Positions 46,193 to 57,599 of a stretch of 64,000 nucleotides of DNA are shown here, in pieces (position 1 is the first letter of the stretch; each line of letters starts with the position of its first letter). The translations under genes and the position numbers were made by a program. The notes beneath the pieces are model-generated. The model was not told the DNA's origin. It made no database searches and worked only from the letters and a program-made list of their open reading frames with translations. Origin of the DNA: Pseudevernia furfuracea (Eukaryota > Ascomycota > Lecanoromycetes > Lecanorales > Parmeliaceae); contig JAIUPT010000034.1 in assembly GCA_022315425.1 (NCBI GenBank), positions 930,001 to 994,000 of the forward strand. The letters are read 5' to 3'.

Positions 46193-48651
46193 GTGAGGGA
46201 AGATGGAGGGTCGCTGTCTCACGGAGCGCTTGGAAATCTGGTTGCTGGCATGACTAGGAGAGACGGATTACATTGTCAACGAGGGGTTCGGGTATCTTCT
46301 ATGGTTGCTCCGGAAAGCATGGCACTTTTAATGGAAGAAGCCGCACTTAATGCTATTGACTCCCAGCGCGCGAGACGGAGTTTGGTGTCTTTTCCCCCCT
46401 TCCGCTGCCCATCCGCCTAGAAAAATGCTTTCATTACCAAGGTGGCTTTGGCGGGTCATTGCGCTCTGTAAAACAATTAATGAAACCAAATTGCCCAACC
46501 AACGTCTCTCCTAAACATGGGTTTCGATCCCGAAAGTCCACGCCTCTTTCCCACATGTGCACCACCTGCGAGTTATGAATGACAAGGCTTAATTAAGGGG
46601 GCAGGACCGGAAGTGTTTGGGGAATGTGGCTGGCTCTTGTTCTCATCGACTCGGCTGAAGCTTTACCCTATGGGAAGGAAGCCCGCAATATTAATATTTA
46701 TTAATTCGCCAAACCCCAAGCGTTTCCCTTCCCCCTCGTGCAAACTCAGATAAGAAAGAGCCCAACACAAGAAGCCATAAACATACCATAAACATTCAAC
46801 CAACCTCTTCTCTTCTCTTCTTTTCTCTTCTCTTCTTTCCTTTTCTCATCTCATCTTTTCTTCTCTTCTCTTCTCTCTTTTCTCTTCTCTTTCTTCCCTT
46901 CTCTTATTTTTCTCTTCTCTTCTCTCTCCTTTTCTCTTCTCTTCTCTTCTCTTTCTTCTCTTCTCATGTTTTCTCATCTTTTCCCATCTCTTCTCTTCTC
47001 TTCTCTTCTCCCCCAGCGTGGATTGACACCTCTATGTGGTGCTGGGGACCAGTAATTCTCTACGGAGAATGAAGCCAAGATCAATCCCACCTAATTCGCC
47101 ACGCCTTTCTCAGTATATCGACAATTCTATCGCTATCAGTTGAACAGTCTTTTCGCCACTTCGACACGTCGCATTAATACGACAAATCGAACCGAGTTCT
47201 CTGCGCCTCTACCTAGCTATCTCCCTCGAAAAACATTGTCGCCTGAATCACCAGTGGATTAAATCGGGATCACGACGAGACGGATACTCAGATACCGGAC
47301 GGGGAAGCTTCTCGAACGAAGCGGCACTAACTAGCATTGTCATTGATATCTCTTTGTTTCGCGCCTTTTCTTGGGTCAGGTGATCAGTCTAATTGGGGTC
47401 TACTGACTTAGAGTCTCGGGGTAACTGAGTCTTTTGAGATAGTCTTGATATTAAAATGATTGAGAAGCGATGAATCTCGAAGTGCGAAATGAATCTATCT
47501 CTCTTTTCTCTTCGTGATTAGACTGTATTGTTATAGTACTTAAGTCGAAACTTCTCGAATAAAAGCGAGGCGAGAGTATTCGAGGATTATACTTTCGAGA
47601 ATAGCTTCCCTCTTATTTCTCGAGCGCTGGATCAGGTCTACAGACAGGGTCGAAACGATCGAAATTTAGGGACGTAAGAGGCTTTCCTCTTCTGACTACT
47701 CTGAAGGGCGGTGAAGCTGAATGGGAATTTCAGGATCACGGACTCGTGGCCTCGGTGATTGAATCATTCAGTTGTAGCAGGCTTATTGCGAGGCCCCCCT
47801 ATCTCCTCTCGTAAAACAATAAAAACAACTTACACCTCCAATTCTCTTCTCTTCTCTCTCATCTCATCTCATCTCATCTCTCTTCTCTTCTCTTCTCTCT
47901 TTTCTCATCTCTTCTCTCGGGGGGGTTTTCTTTTTACTTGTGTCGGTTGGTAGCTGGATATTTGTAGGGGTGACGGCGCAAGGGGGGGGGGTGCAGGATG
48001 CGCCGTCTCCGAGCTTTCAAGATTCGGGGGTGCAGGATGAGGGAGGGATGAGGTTGCGGTTTTGGGGGACGCGGGGAGGGTTGAGGAGGGGGTTGTTTTG
48101 TTCGCGGCCGCCGGGAGCGTGTTGGAGGGGTGCGTTGAGGTGGTTTGGATCTTGGGGCTGGGGGGGTGGATTTGTGGATGCGCTGGAGGGTGTTGGAGGA
48201 TATGGAAGTGATCTTGGGGCAGGTGATTGGGGGATTTGGTGGATGGCGACGGTAAGGAGTTGTTGGGGTTATTTGGTGGAGTGTGGGGGATTGCAGGTAA
48301 GAATTTCCGTCACATGTCTAAGGTAGGCTTGAGAAGCTAGATGTTACGCGGTTGTGGGGTTGGATATTACCCTCCTTTATGGACTTCGACTGGGTTGTGT
48401 CATGGGGATGTATTGGGCAGAACCGGTTTGGAGAATAGAGGGAGGTCATCTTCACAAGATGCCTTCCTTTCACGTCCGAATGATCGATCACAGTGCCTCT
48501 TCTGAATCCGCAACGGTACCTCAGCCTGCAACAGAGAACGGTCACTTCTATCTTCCCCCCCAAAGAAAACCAATAAAAGTCCCAAATCCTCACCGACCCA
48601 ACCCCTCTACCAGCGAGCTTACCCATCCGAACGTCCACACACCCCATTCAC
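46193..48651. repeat. Gene-poor region with long polypyrimidine TCTTC tracts
   Basis: No gene is supported in 2.5 kb. A block of about 200 nt (46803-47010) is almost pure T/C on the plus strand with TCTCTTCTCT-type units; a second block is at 47840-47920 with TCTCATCTCA units. The intervening 47.0-47.75 kb is AT-rich with many TCGA/TCGAGA words. From 47.95 to 48.3 kb the DNA is very G-rich; the frame open there has no protein-like features. Confidence 0.6.
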
Positions 48652-49182
48652 TCACCGCTTCTCCAAACGACGCTGATGCTCATCCCACACCCCCTCGGAC
48701 TCCGTAGCCACGCTCACCGCCGTCGCTCTATTCCTCGGCGAGTCCGACACGCTCAAATAAGTCCCTGTCTTCATCACCCCTCCCAACAACCCTACCGTCT
48801 TCATCGGCGCCCCGACCGCGGCCCTGCCCTGATCCATCTTGATGCGCGTTGCTTCCACACAGATGCTATGAATCTGCTCCTCGCCGCAGCCCTCAGTCCC
48901 GGAATGGACGTAGAGGCCCAAGGCGACGATTTCGCCCCTGCGTCCTCCTGAGGAAGAGCGTTCTTCGACGCGGTAGAGCGCTATGGGCTCCGAGGTTGTG
49001 CTTTGTCGTTGCTCTTGTTGCTGTTGTTGTTGTTGCGCCGTGTCCCCGGTCGGGATGTAGTAGCCGTCTTTTGTGTCGTCGAGGTAGATTCGGAAACTGT
49101 GGCTTGGGAAGATGTTTTGCAGGCTCGTTTCTAGCCTTTCTCTTTCCTTTTGCATTGGGGAAAATGTTTCGGTGTCAGCCAT
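48652..49182 (-). CDS. Hypothetical protein
   Basis: A frame of 176 codons from ATG at 49182. It starts with a charged helix (PMQKERERLETSLQNIFPSH), then FRIYLDDTKDGYYIPTGD, a glutamine run of seven, and an ordered region with LGLYVHSGTEGCGEEQIHSI and VGLLGGVMKTGTYLSVSDSP. No family is recognised. The start lies only 13 nt past the stop of the preceding gene on the same strand. One possible join (donor GTAAGG after 49267, weak acceptor near 49145) would fuse both into one protein, so the two may be one gene. Confidence 0.5.
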   Translation of the reverse strand: MADTETFSPMQKERERLETSLQNIFPSHSFRIYLDDTKDGYYIPTGDTAQQQQQQQEQRQSTTSEPIALYRVEERSSSGGRRGEIVALGLYVHSGTEGCGEEQIHSICVEATRIKMDQGRAAVGAPMKTVGLLGGVMKTGTYLSVSDSPRNRATAVSVATESEGVWDEHQRRLEKR

Positions 49183-49195
49183 CTTTCATATTCAT

Positions 49196-49600
49196 TCAGT
49201 TTCCATTTGCCAGTAGGGGATCTCGAAAACCGTCAAATCGATCTAGCGGGATCTCATCTTCCTTACCTGTTTCGTGCGGTCGGTCCCTTTGCGTTTTCAC
49301 GTGCACGGGTTCCTTCCCGAGTACCTGAGATAGGATGTTGCTTCTCTTTGGTGCTGAAGAGTCGTCGCTCGAGACGATGCATGTGAAGGCGACCACAGCC
49401 GCAGAGACGGCTACGTAGCTCCACGATACGGAGGAATAAACACTCGCCCCTCCCGATCCTTGCCCATTGTGTCCCGACAGCCAGTGCGTTTGGCGACATT
49501 GAGCCCGTGGACCGTGGATAACGAGAGGGATATCTCTGAAGGCTAGCGACCGTCGTATCACCGAGGAGCCAGCTGCGGGTAGTAGACGAGAGGAAGCCAT
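49196..49600 (-). CDS. Hypothetical protein with mitochondrial-type presequence and one membrane segment
   Basis: A frame of 134 codons from ATG at 49600. The N terminus (MASSRLLPAAGSSVIRRSLA) is basic and Ser/Ala-rich like a mitochondrial presequence. A hydrophobic helix (YVAVSAAVVAFTCIV) follows near residues 62-77, then a hydrophilic tail. This would fit a small inner-membrane protein, but no family is recognised. The frame may end at a splice donor (GTAAGG after 49267), with the tail beyond it being intron; see the adjacent minus-strand frame. Confidence 0.45.
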   Translation of the reverse strand: MASSRLLPAAGSSVIRRSLAFRDIPLVIHGPRAQCRQTHWLSGHNGQGSGGASVYSSVSWSYVAVSAAVVAFTCIVSSDDSSAPKRSNILSQVLGKEPVHVKTQRDRPHETGKEDEIPLDRFDGFRDPLLANGN

Positions 49601-50841
49601 TGGAAAGTTGGAAAGAAATGAGGCGCGCGAGGATTAGATATTGTCATTGTGGAGGTGGGTCGATCTGGTCTTGTTGTTTTTCAAGTGGGAGATGTGGGTG
49701 CCTGGCGGACCATGGCTGAGACATGCATGTTCCGAAGTTGTGGTCACCTATTAAAAGACACGACGCACGCATGGTAAAGGTCATGTATCTCTTTGCTGTT
49801 CATTAGAGAGTCTTTTGGTGAAGCCGTTTATTCTTCACCCTGCTCTGATATTTGATCTGGCATTTCATGTGAGGCTCGAACGCGATATCAAGGCTATTGT
49901 TACTTTGCGTTCTTTTCCCAGCGTGAGACTCGGCATGAAAGTGACTTGTTCGGATGAATTAATGTTTCGTGTCTGTCTATGTTGTCCTGAACAGCGCTAG
50001 TAGCAGCCCTAACCCTACTTTCGGAAGGCGTGCCGGTGATGGATAAATACGCGCTCTGTCATAGATTCAATCCATCCTTCTTACACATCACTATCCTTCC
50101 AAAAGATCCAAACCGCTAGATGTTGCAATAAGAATACCTAATTGCTTTAGGGACTGTGGGACTCTTATTAGGCGTGATGGGTGCGTTCCACCCCAAGCAA
50201 AGCTCAATATAGGCGCAGCTCCGGAACAGATCTATGCGCATTGTCCAGGTAACCCTTCAGGCAGGGTATTATCCGAGATCTTGGCGCAAGAGTCTGGGCG
50301 TTCAGGGACATCAAGTCGCTCGAGACATAGGATCAGAAATATCACAGTTAATATCCGCAGTATGTTGACTTCGAATGCTCGAATGGCATGAAATCTGCCG
50401 GGATAGTGGAAACGAAATTCGCATCTTTTTTTTTTTGGCTCTTTTTGAATCAAGAAGCAGAAGGCAGACGATTTGACAGACTTGCTGATATCAAAGTTGA
50501 TAGCTTGTTGGCTTTTAAAACAGAGCAGAAATCGATGTACTGGACATTAAACGCGTATTTTTCGCCCTTTTTCATTCCGAAAGGCAGAACTATTGCCGTA
50601 AGTTGTTCCCTTCCAATCTTATGCGATATATCATTCGATTATGGCAGAGATGTGACAGGGCGGAAGTAACATCACTGAAACGCCCTGACGTTTTTGGGAC
50701 TTACGCGTGTATATATCCAGTTTCTTGGGCAATAAACCCTAATATGTCACACGGTTGACATTGAAATTGAAGAGCCACCCTTTTCATATGCCCCAAGCAA
50801 GGGAATCTTTCCGCAGCGGAAGAAACGAGCACATTGTCTAT
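49601..50841. other. Intergenic region with one arm of a dispersed repeat
   Basis: No gene is supported in 1.2 kb. It contains the second arm (50011-50033) of the dispersed 23-bp sequence also found, inverted, at 31919-31941. Confidence 0.5.
50011..50033 (-). repeat. Dispersed 23-bp repeat, copy 2 (inverted)
   Basis: Reverse complement of the 31919-31941 sequence with one mismatch. A match of this length is unlikely by chance in 64 kb of non-simple sequence. Confidence 0.55.
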
Positions 50842-51684
50842 TTACAATGAGTCCAAAAGCTTATACTCGCTTGGCGACAGCGTTCGAGTTGTATTCGTGA
50901 GCAGGCTTAGCCTTGGAAGACCAAGGGTTGCATTCCCCATCAAGCCAGTCGAATCTCCATTGCCGATAGGAACTACGGGAGTTCCGTCGCTCATGTAGCT
51001 GTTCATGAGGATGCTGAACGCCGAATCGCTGTCGTATATGTACAGTATTGCAGCTGAGCCCCTCCTGATCGCTACACGCGTTGCTGTAAGTTAGTGAAGC
51101 GCGGCCTGGGTATGAAAAGAGGATGGGAAATTACAGTGTGTCCATCCACCCCGTGGCGGATTGATCGCAAGACAAGCTCGTAAATGTGCAGACCGGTCGA
51201 TAACGTTCCTCCATGTTGCAAGAAACAGCGGACTCCTAACCCACGGACTTCTTGAGAGCCCTTGGCTCATGAGCGCTATGCGGCAGGAGTCTGAAATCAA
51301 TGTTCAGCCAATTGTGCGAGACTAGATTGTAGATTGGTGATAGCGAATGTGGAGTTCTGAAGCGCACTTACTGTGTTTCCAGACTTTTGGGAGCTGTATC
51401 ATCGCTTGAGGACGGTATGTATTAATGACTTGGCCGAAAGGAGGCCACTGGAACTGTGGCTCGGCAAAGATCCGACGAGATTGGGATTGGTAGCTGGGAA
51501 CAGATTCTCTGGCGAAGGGTATCTCTAGCAGAACTTGTTCGCAGTCTTCTACCTTCGGGTTGCCGTAGATCTCTTCGCTACAAACGAGTGAGCGGACCAG
51601 GGGAAACAAGAGGCTGTAAATAAACAGTATACTTGGACTTGGGTAGGGGTACATCGTGTTATTAGTGGAACAGACAAATTGCAC
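50842..51684 (-). CDS. Small secreted protein, paralogue A of a divergent pair
   Basis: Three exons (51684-51372, 51290-51135, 51083-50842) give 236 residues, or 226 from the second ATG at 51654 (MYPYPSPSILFIYSLLFPLV), which gives a better signal peptide. After the signal come CSEEIYGNPKVEDCEQVL, a PPFGQ segment, LPKVWKHNSCRIALM across the first splice, and a C-terminal half with SAFSILMNSYMSDGTPVVP. Each element is matched in the plus-strand gene at 52099. Two phase-1 introns lie at equivalent points in both. Four cysteines suggest disulfides. No enzymatic motif is seen. Likely secreted; function unknown. Confidence 0.72.
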
Positions 51685-52098
51685 CCTGTTGACGATCAGT
51701 ATGAATAATGACCGAGGGAAGGAATCTCTAAATTTTCGAAGGACGAAGATCGGCCCCTAACATTGCATGAACCTACTCACTGTACTCAGGCGACGAAGCG
51801 CAGGCCTTTTAGTATTCAGCGAGGCAAGCGATATCCGCATTTGTACCTGCGTCAGACGTAGATATGCTTCGCGGCTCTACGCCTGTATCGAATTTCCTTC
51901 GTGACCAAGCGCCTAGGTACCTTTCTTGATGTGGAAGGTTACGCCTTGACCTCATGACTAGTTGATCAATTTCTGTCGGTTAACCAAGACTCACCACATG
52001 CATGAAGACTACTATACACTTATTAAACACATTCAAAAACTCCCGATATTTGCTCCGGGAATCCTGCCTTCAGATGCCCCGCGGGTAGTCCATACACC
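51685..52098. promoter_or_regulatory. Shared upstream region of the secreted paralogue pair
   Basis: 414 bp between the two start codons. No operator can be called; no coding sequence is seen. Confidence 0.45.
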
Positions 52099-52882
52099 AT
52101 GTTGCTACAGCGAGCCTCATGCTTGTCGCTGAAATATTTTCAAATTCTCTGCTTGGCCTCGGTGCTCGCTCATGTGTCCATTGTGACGGCTTTTGTATTC
52201 TGTAGTAGAGATGTTTTTGGTATTCCCGACTATAGAGACTGCATGGACGCACTATCGTCAGTACCAACGGAAAACGTCATTCACTTTTTCGTCGAGCAAC
52301 AGCTCCGTACAGGATTACCAGAAGCAGGTTGGGCGCCATTTACTGATCCTCGTCCCACGGGGTCCCAGAAAGAAATCATGCAGGTGCCGAAATTGTGGAG
52401 TCACGGTAGGTCTAGCTGAAAGCTCTCGATGAGATCCATGACTGACGATAGCATCTAGGGCACTGCAACATTGCCTTGCTAAGTTACACCCATGGTGATA
52501 CGGGCGTATCAGTCTCCGCTACGGAGTGGTCGAAAATCTTCGCTGCCGGACTACAGACGCTGATGACTTGTCTTGTCTCTAACCATCAAGGCGGTGCCGC
52601 TGTAGTCAACAGTAAGTCGTATCTCAGTCTTCAATAATGCAGATATGGAGCCTCGCTAATGACTTGGGCATCTCCAAAGGTATCTTAGGTAGTCCAGCGC
52701 TGTCTGTATTCGTGTGGCAGGATGGAGCGGAATTTGACCGGACGATGAATAATTACATGAGTGCGCCATTTCCGGCAGGGATTGACCCCGGCAATCCAGC
52801 GACTCTGCAAAGCAATGTATCTTGCTTAGGGAATTTGACGATGGCTGGCATCTGGGTCACAGGGAATGCAACAATGCTCTAG
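52099..52882 (+). CDS. Small secreted protein, paralogue B of a divergent pair
   Basis: Three exons (52099-52405, 52459-52611, 52680-52882) encode 220 residues. The N terminus (LKYFQILCLASVLAHVSIVT) is a signal peptide. Then come CSRDVFGIPDYRDCMDALSS, GWAPFTDPRPTGSQ, VPKLWSHGHCNIALLSYTHG across the first splice, and after the second splice SVFVWQDGAEFDRTMNNYMS. The matching segments in the minus-strand gene are CSEEIYGNPKVEDCEQ, LPKVWKHNSCRIALM and SAFSILMNSYMS. Both introns are phase 1, as in the partner. Conserved cysteines, tryptophan and the MNxYMS motif define a small family. I recognise no described domain; an extracellular role is inferred only from the signal peptide. Confidence 0.75.
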
Positions 52883-54211
52883 TGCTACTCTTCTTAGCCG
52901 GTGATATATAGCTATCTCACATGGATTTTCATGGCTAGCATCAAGGACGATCTGAAATCGGCGCCCAAGTCCCCTTGCCTCGACTGGAGTCCATTACAGA
53001 GCATCTTCCAATTTGCGATTGATCTGGAACGCAGTCAACAAGCTGGCTTGGTCAGGTGCTTTCGATACAGAGTTGTCATCGTGATACCACGCCTTGCATA
53101 GGGAGGCTGAATGTCAAATGCAATACTCGACACAATCCCCAAATATAGTCAAGGTTCTATGACCCATGATAATTTCCACTGCAGTCGCACCATGAGCTCA
53201 TGCAAAAAGTATAGTTTATGTGCATTTGTTCGACTTTGCATCCTAGAAAAACAGCGAAAGTTGTTAGCTCTCCCGACACATGAAAAGTCCGTAGCCAGCA
53301 AGACGTACAGGTGAACGTGTGTTAGGCTGTTAGCTCATCTCTTCCAGCAGGGCCAAGGCTTGTGGCAAGAGCCAAGCGAATGAATATCTGATAAGATGTC
53401 TCGAATGTTATGTAAAATCCCTTCTTTTATATGATCCATCTTATCAGTCACATCACCGCATGCATCCAACCCCACGGATCATATTTCCAGCGACGAGATG
53501 CAAAAGCCACAGAGCCACCAGAGCTACTTTCCAATCCCTGGGGTCTGTGCGCAAAGCCAGTTGGATTAATGATGACCACGTAGGGTAGCGGCTGATGTAA
53601 GAAGCATACCTGCTGACTCGACTTCTTGCAGCATTTCATGCATCTCTGCTACCTCTCACTCAACGAGGAGGGCCAATGGAGCCTCCAGCTAGCTTAGTTG
53701 CATACGATGCCAAGCCGAACACGCCCTTGTTCAGGCTTAGTCGTCTATTTAGGGTCTCGCCGAGAGTACCGAGAGCGCCTGTCAGCGGCACCCAACCCTG
53801 CGAATGTGGCAGCAACACGACTTTTTCATTCGATGGCTTTCCTTCAGACAAGGAAACACAGCTGGATGGGCCCTCTCGGTGACCAGTAAGTCTGTCACAA
53901 ACATCTTGTTATCTGATTTCAAAAAGCTATGGCCTCGAGCAGACCAATAAATTTGCAATCCGATCGAGCATGCTATCCAGCATAAGATACGGGCATTCTC
54001 GCTCATTCTCGCTGATTCTCGCTGATTCTCCGTATAGTTGTAATAAATTCTATTCTACTAACTGCTAACATGGCCGCTGATAGGTGACGTCTACGGCGGA
54101 ACCTCTGTTCAAGCCACCATTTCTTTTTGCAGCAAGCTTTGAATTCCTTGACCTTTGAACTTTGGTCTGCTCACTCTCATATAACTTTGAACCTAAAATA
54201 CTTCTTGTGTA
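52883..54211. other. Intergenic region; no supported gene
   Basis: 1.3 kb without a convincing gene. Around 53660-53885 both strands stay open for 60-70 codons, with a protein-like plus frame starting at 53676, but no family is recognised. An ATTCTCGCT direct repeat occurs at 53993-54030. Confidence 0.45.
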
Positions 54212-56251
54212 ATGCCATCGGCCAGTAGAGCCAATGGAGTTGCAGCCGCCCCTACACTTGGAAGATCGGGCCCAAAGAAATGGCAGTTCATCAATGTCAA
54301 CGAGCCGAAAAATATCCAGGACAAGGAAGTCATAAGCAAAGTCCGCGCTCATGCAATGCGGAATGTACGCCGAAAACAGCGATTGGAGCTCACGGCACAG
54401 CATCAGAAGAGGCCCAAAACTAACGCCCCGGAATGCGATCATGCAGATACAAGCGTGACAGCCGAGCACTCGGTACAAATGAGTCCAGGTGATGGGTCCA
54501 TCCATGACAGGGCAGATACCGACGGGCCGATGATGGCATGCAAGATGATCTCTGAGCTTGAGATCGTGAATCTGGGTCATCCGACCTGCATAAACAAGGC
54601 TGGATTCTCGGCTCAATGTGATGAGGATGCACAATGGTCAGAATATTGGCAGAGGAACCGCAAAGACGACATGCGAGCCACCAAGCGGTCTTCGCTCGGG
54701 ACATGCCGTACTGAAACCCCAAAGTCATTGGTTGGAGATGGGGTGTTTGACCCTTTCAATGTTATGCCAATTGCTGGTAACGCTGACTACACTAGCCATG
54801 TGCTGAATCATTGTAAGTATATCCTCCCCAGCACTTTCCTATTTGGTCCCGAACGCTATGACATCTAAAATGTTTACTGATCTTTTTCATCCGCAGTTGT
54901 TTCGGTCATGGCACTCAACTGTCTACCAGTCGACCAGCGTAAGGGTCAAAATCCTCTTACGAAAACGTGGCTTCCCTATGCTTTGCAAGACTCGACGCTT
55001 TTTCTCGCCACCCTGACTTTCGCGGCGGCGCACCTAGAGATACTGTCCGGGAACTACAAAAGTTCGAGGACACTGTTTCACAAAGGTGATTCGATTAAGG
55101 CTGTGAACGCGAAGTTGGGAGACCGTGAGCATGCATTGTCCAATGAGACCATCGGTGCTGTGGCGATGCTTGCCGCTATGGAAGTACGTTATGCGGATCT
55201 TTGTGCTCACCAGTTCCAATGGAGTTGACAAGTCAATTCGACTGACGCGAGTCGTAGAGCATCCTCGGTAACTACAAAGAACTCCGCGTTCATATGAACG
55301 GCTTACAAAGGATGGTGTACATGCGCGGTGGACTTCAATGCCTCGGATGGGGCGGTGTCCTTCACATGTTCATCTCATGGTATATGATTTCCCTTCCCGA
55401 ACTTGGCCTCCTCGCAACAATGTTCTAACACACGATGTAGGCAAGATCTGTTGTCCTCCTCAATGATGGCTTCGGCTCCAAAATACGAACAAACGTCTTG
55501 CTGTCTTCTGATCCTAGGCAGTTTGAGCTATTCCAATCTAATCTTTCCCGATCTTGGCCTCTCAACAGAGCTTTGTGGCGAGATCGCCACTTCCTTTCAA
55601 GATATGCGATGCCTTTCCCAGACAGTCACCAATTGGGACAAGCGCCGAACGACTCTTGACATTATGTCCTTCAGCGAGATGCGTACGAATATCGCACACC
55701 GCCTGCTCTCAATCGCGAATCAAAAGTTGGCTTCAGAGATGACCAATCTTGACTATCACATTGAGATATGTCGTCTCGCCGCTCTAATCTATATCAAAAT
55801 CGCTCTCCACACGTACTCCCCCCTCTGCGCCACGATCCGAAGCCTAAAAGCCCAGCTCATCAACCTCATCAAAAAAGGCGAAGCCAACTGCACGATCGGC
55901 GTCGGCGCCAGACCGCAACCCTACTCCATCGTATGGGCCCTTTTCGTGGGTGGCATCCTCTCCCTTAACGAAGAAGAAGAAGAGTGGTTCGCCCAGCGCC
56001 TAGCTAAAGGAATCAGGGCATCGGGTGTGGAGACATGGGCGGAGATGGAAGAGCGCTTGAGACAGATCTGTTGGGTAGAGATGCTCAACACGTCTACTTG
56101 TCGGAGACTGTGGTGGAGGGTGGAGAGTATGCATGCGAAATACTGGGCAGCTCAGGTGCGTTCCGTTGCCTCGGATTGGGATCGCAAGGGACCATTCTAT
56201 TGGTATCCGGATCCCAAGGAGAAGGCTTTCGCGTCGCCAGGGAGATTCTAA
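54212..56251 (+). CDS. Fungal transcription-factor-domain protein without zinc cluster
   Basis: Four exons (54212-54812, 54897-55183, 55258-55379, 55441-56251) give 606 residues. The N terminus has KKWQFINVNEPKNIQDKEVI followed by VRAHAMRNVRRKQRLE, a motif set common at the start of a Pezizomycotina group of putative regulators that lack a Zn2Cys6 cluster. The rest is helical: LPYALQDSTLFLATLTFAAA, LSNETIGAVAMLAAME, YKELRVHMNGLQRMVYMRGG, and the C-terminal WAEMEERLRQICWVEM. This matches the fungal-specific transcription-factor (middle homology) type of domain. The gene lies 1.3 kb from the end of the NRPS gene, so a regulatory link is possible but unproven. DNA binding is inferred from family only. 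Confidence 0.82.
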
Positions 56252-57028
56252 GAGAAAATGTCAGACCAATGAAACTTTTGTCGGATGAGGTGTCGATGCG
56301 GCAGGAGTCACTGCACACGATGTATGAAATTCGAGCTTCTCCGCATCCACCATATTTGTAGAGTTAGTGAATTAGCGATGATTGTTTCAAGGAGCGTTGT
56401 CGATGAAGAAACGCGCGCTGTTCATGGCTTCGTCCCTACGGATTCCGTAGCAAATCCTTCGACCATGGTAGGATAATTCCATTTGAAATGATTCGATATC
56501 TGTTTTCCACTAATCAAATCCCCGAGCCCAACCACACTCCACGCACTACTGTCAACGCGGCTGACAAAAGTGCACCTCGCTGCATGCTTACTCAACCACA
56601 CCAACAACGAAGTGTGTGTGTGTATCCTCAAACTCCGATCGCACTTGTATTTCTCCGCAGCAGCGCTTCCCACAAATCTGACCTCAACCCAGTCTTCCAA
56701 TCCTTCCTTCCCTACCTCTCCCACGTCGGACCACCACCACCACCACCACCACCCCATCCTCCAACACAGATGAAGCAAGTAATCCTCCACCCCACTTCCC
56801 AAACTTCCACAACTGCCGCCATCCACGACCTTTCCTGACCCCCATGGCCCCGATGAATTCCCCCCCATCATCAAAGTCACCCCTGCAGGTACTTCCCTTT
56901 CCTCCCCCCATCCCCTTTTTTTCCCCTCCCCTCCCCTTCCCATCCCATCTCCGAACCCACCCTCTCCCATATCGACTACACAACCCCATAAACCCCAAAC
57001 TGCGCGCACATGTCACATTTACACATTC

Positions 57029-57083
<55 letters not shown>

Positions 57084-57599
57084 CCATCTCTCCATGAACG
57101 GCAACGCACGTATCGCTGGCGCTATCCACACCTCACTGCTCCGGCGGGTTTGCCCCTGTGGAGCCTTTGTGTCGAGGGGTGGGGTTGGCGCTTTGGGTTT
57201 TTTTTGTGGGTGTGGTGGGGGGTGCGGTTTACTGAGGCTGTGCTACCTGAGGGCGCGATGGAGCGATCGGTGTTCGGCTGGTTGGCTAGGGGGTACCGTT
57301 GGTATCGGTTGTGGTTATGTGTGGCGGGGGATGGCGGGCGATGGCGGAGAAGTGGAGGGGACGGTGTCGAGCGTTTTCGGGCATGTGGGGCATAGGATGG
57401 GGGGGTTCAGGGGTCGTAAGTATGAGGTCGTGCTTGGAGAATACCAACAGAGAAGAGGAGGTTGTGGCGGTTGAAGAGGGGGGGAGGGAATTTTTTCATT
57501 CAGATTGGTGACGCTAAGGGTTTAATTAAGGAAAGGAGTCGATAGCTATGAGGATTCGAAATATTGGGTCATGCGTACTTTCCAAAATGACTGCATGGG
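56252..57599. repeat. Intergenic region with CT and CCA microsatellites
   Basis: No gene is supported in 1.35 kb between two convergent genes. It contains (CCA)n at 56730-56752, a C-rich stretch (56900-56950) and (CT)n of about 50 nt at 57031-57080, followed by G-rich DNA to 57500. Open frames here are by-products of the repeats. Confidence 0.6.

Noticed and set aside
47940..48326. Open frame of 128 codons in G-rich DNA
   Set aside because: Composition is dominated by Gly, Trp and Arg from G-runs; no family feature or splice context.
53660..53885. Opposed open frames on both strands, one with protein-like sequence
   Set aside because: No recognisable domain, no splice partners found, and overlap of both strands; left unassigned.
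56844..57511. Open frames across the CT repeat
   Set aside because: They encode Ser-Leu or Arg-Glu repeats from the microsatellite and have no independent support.
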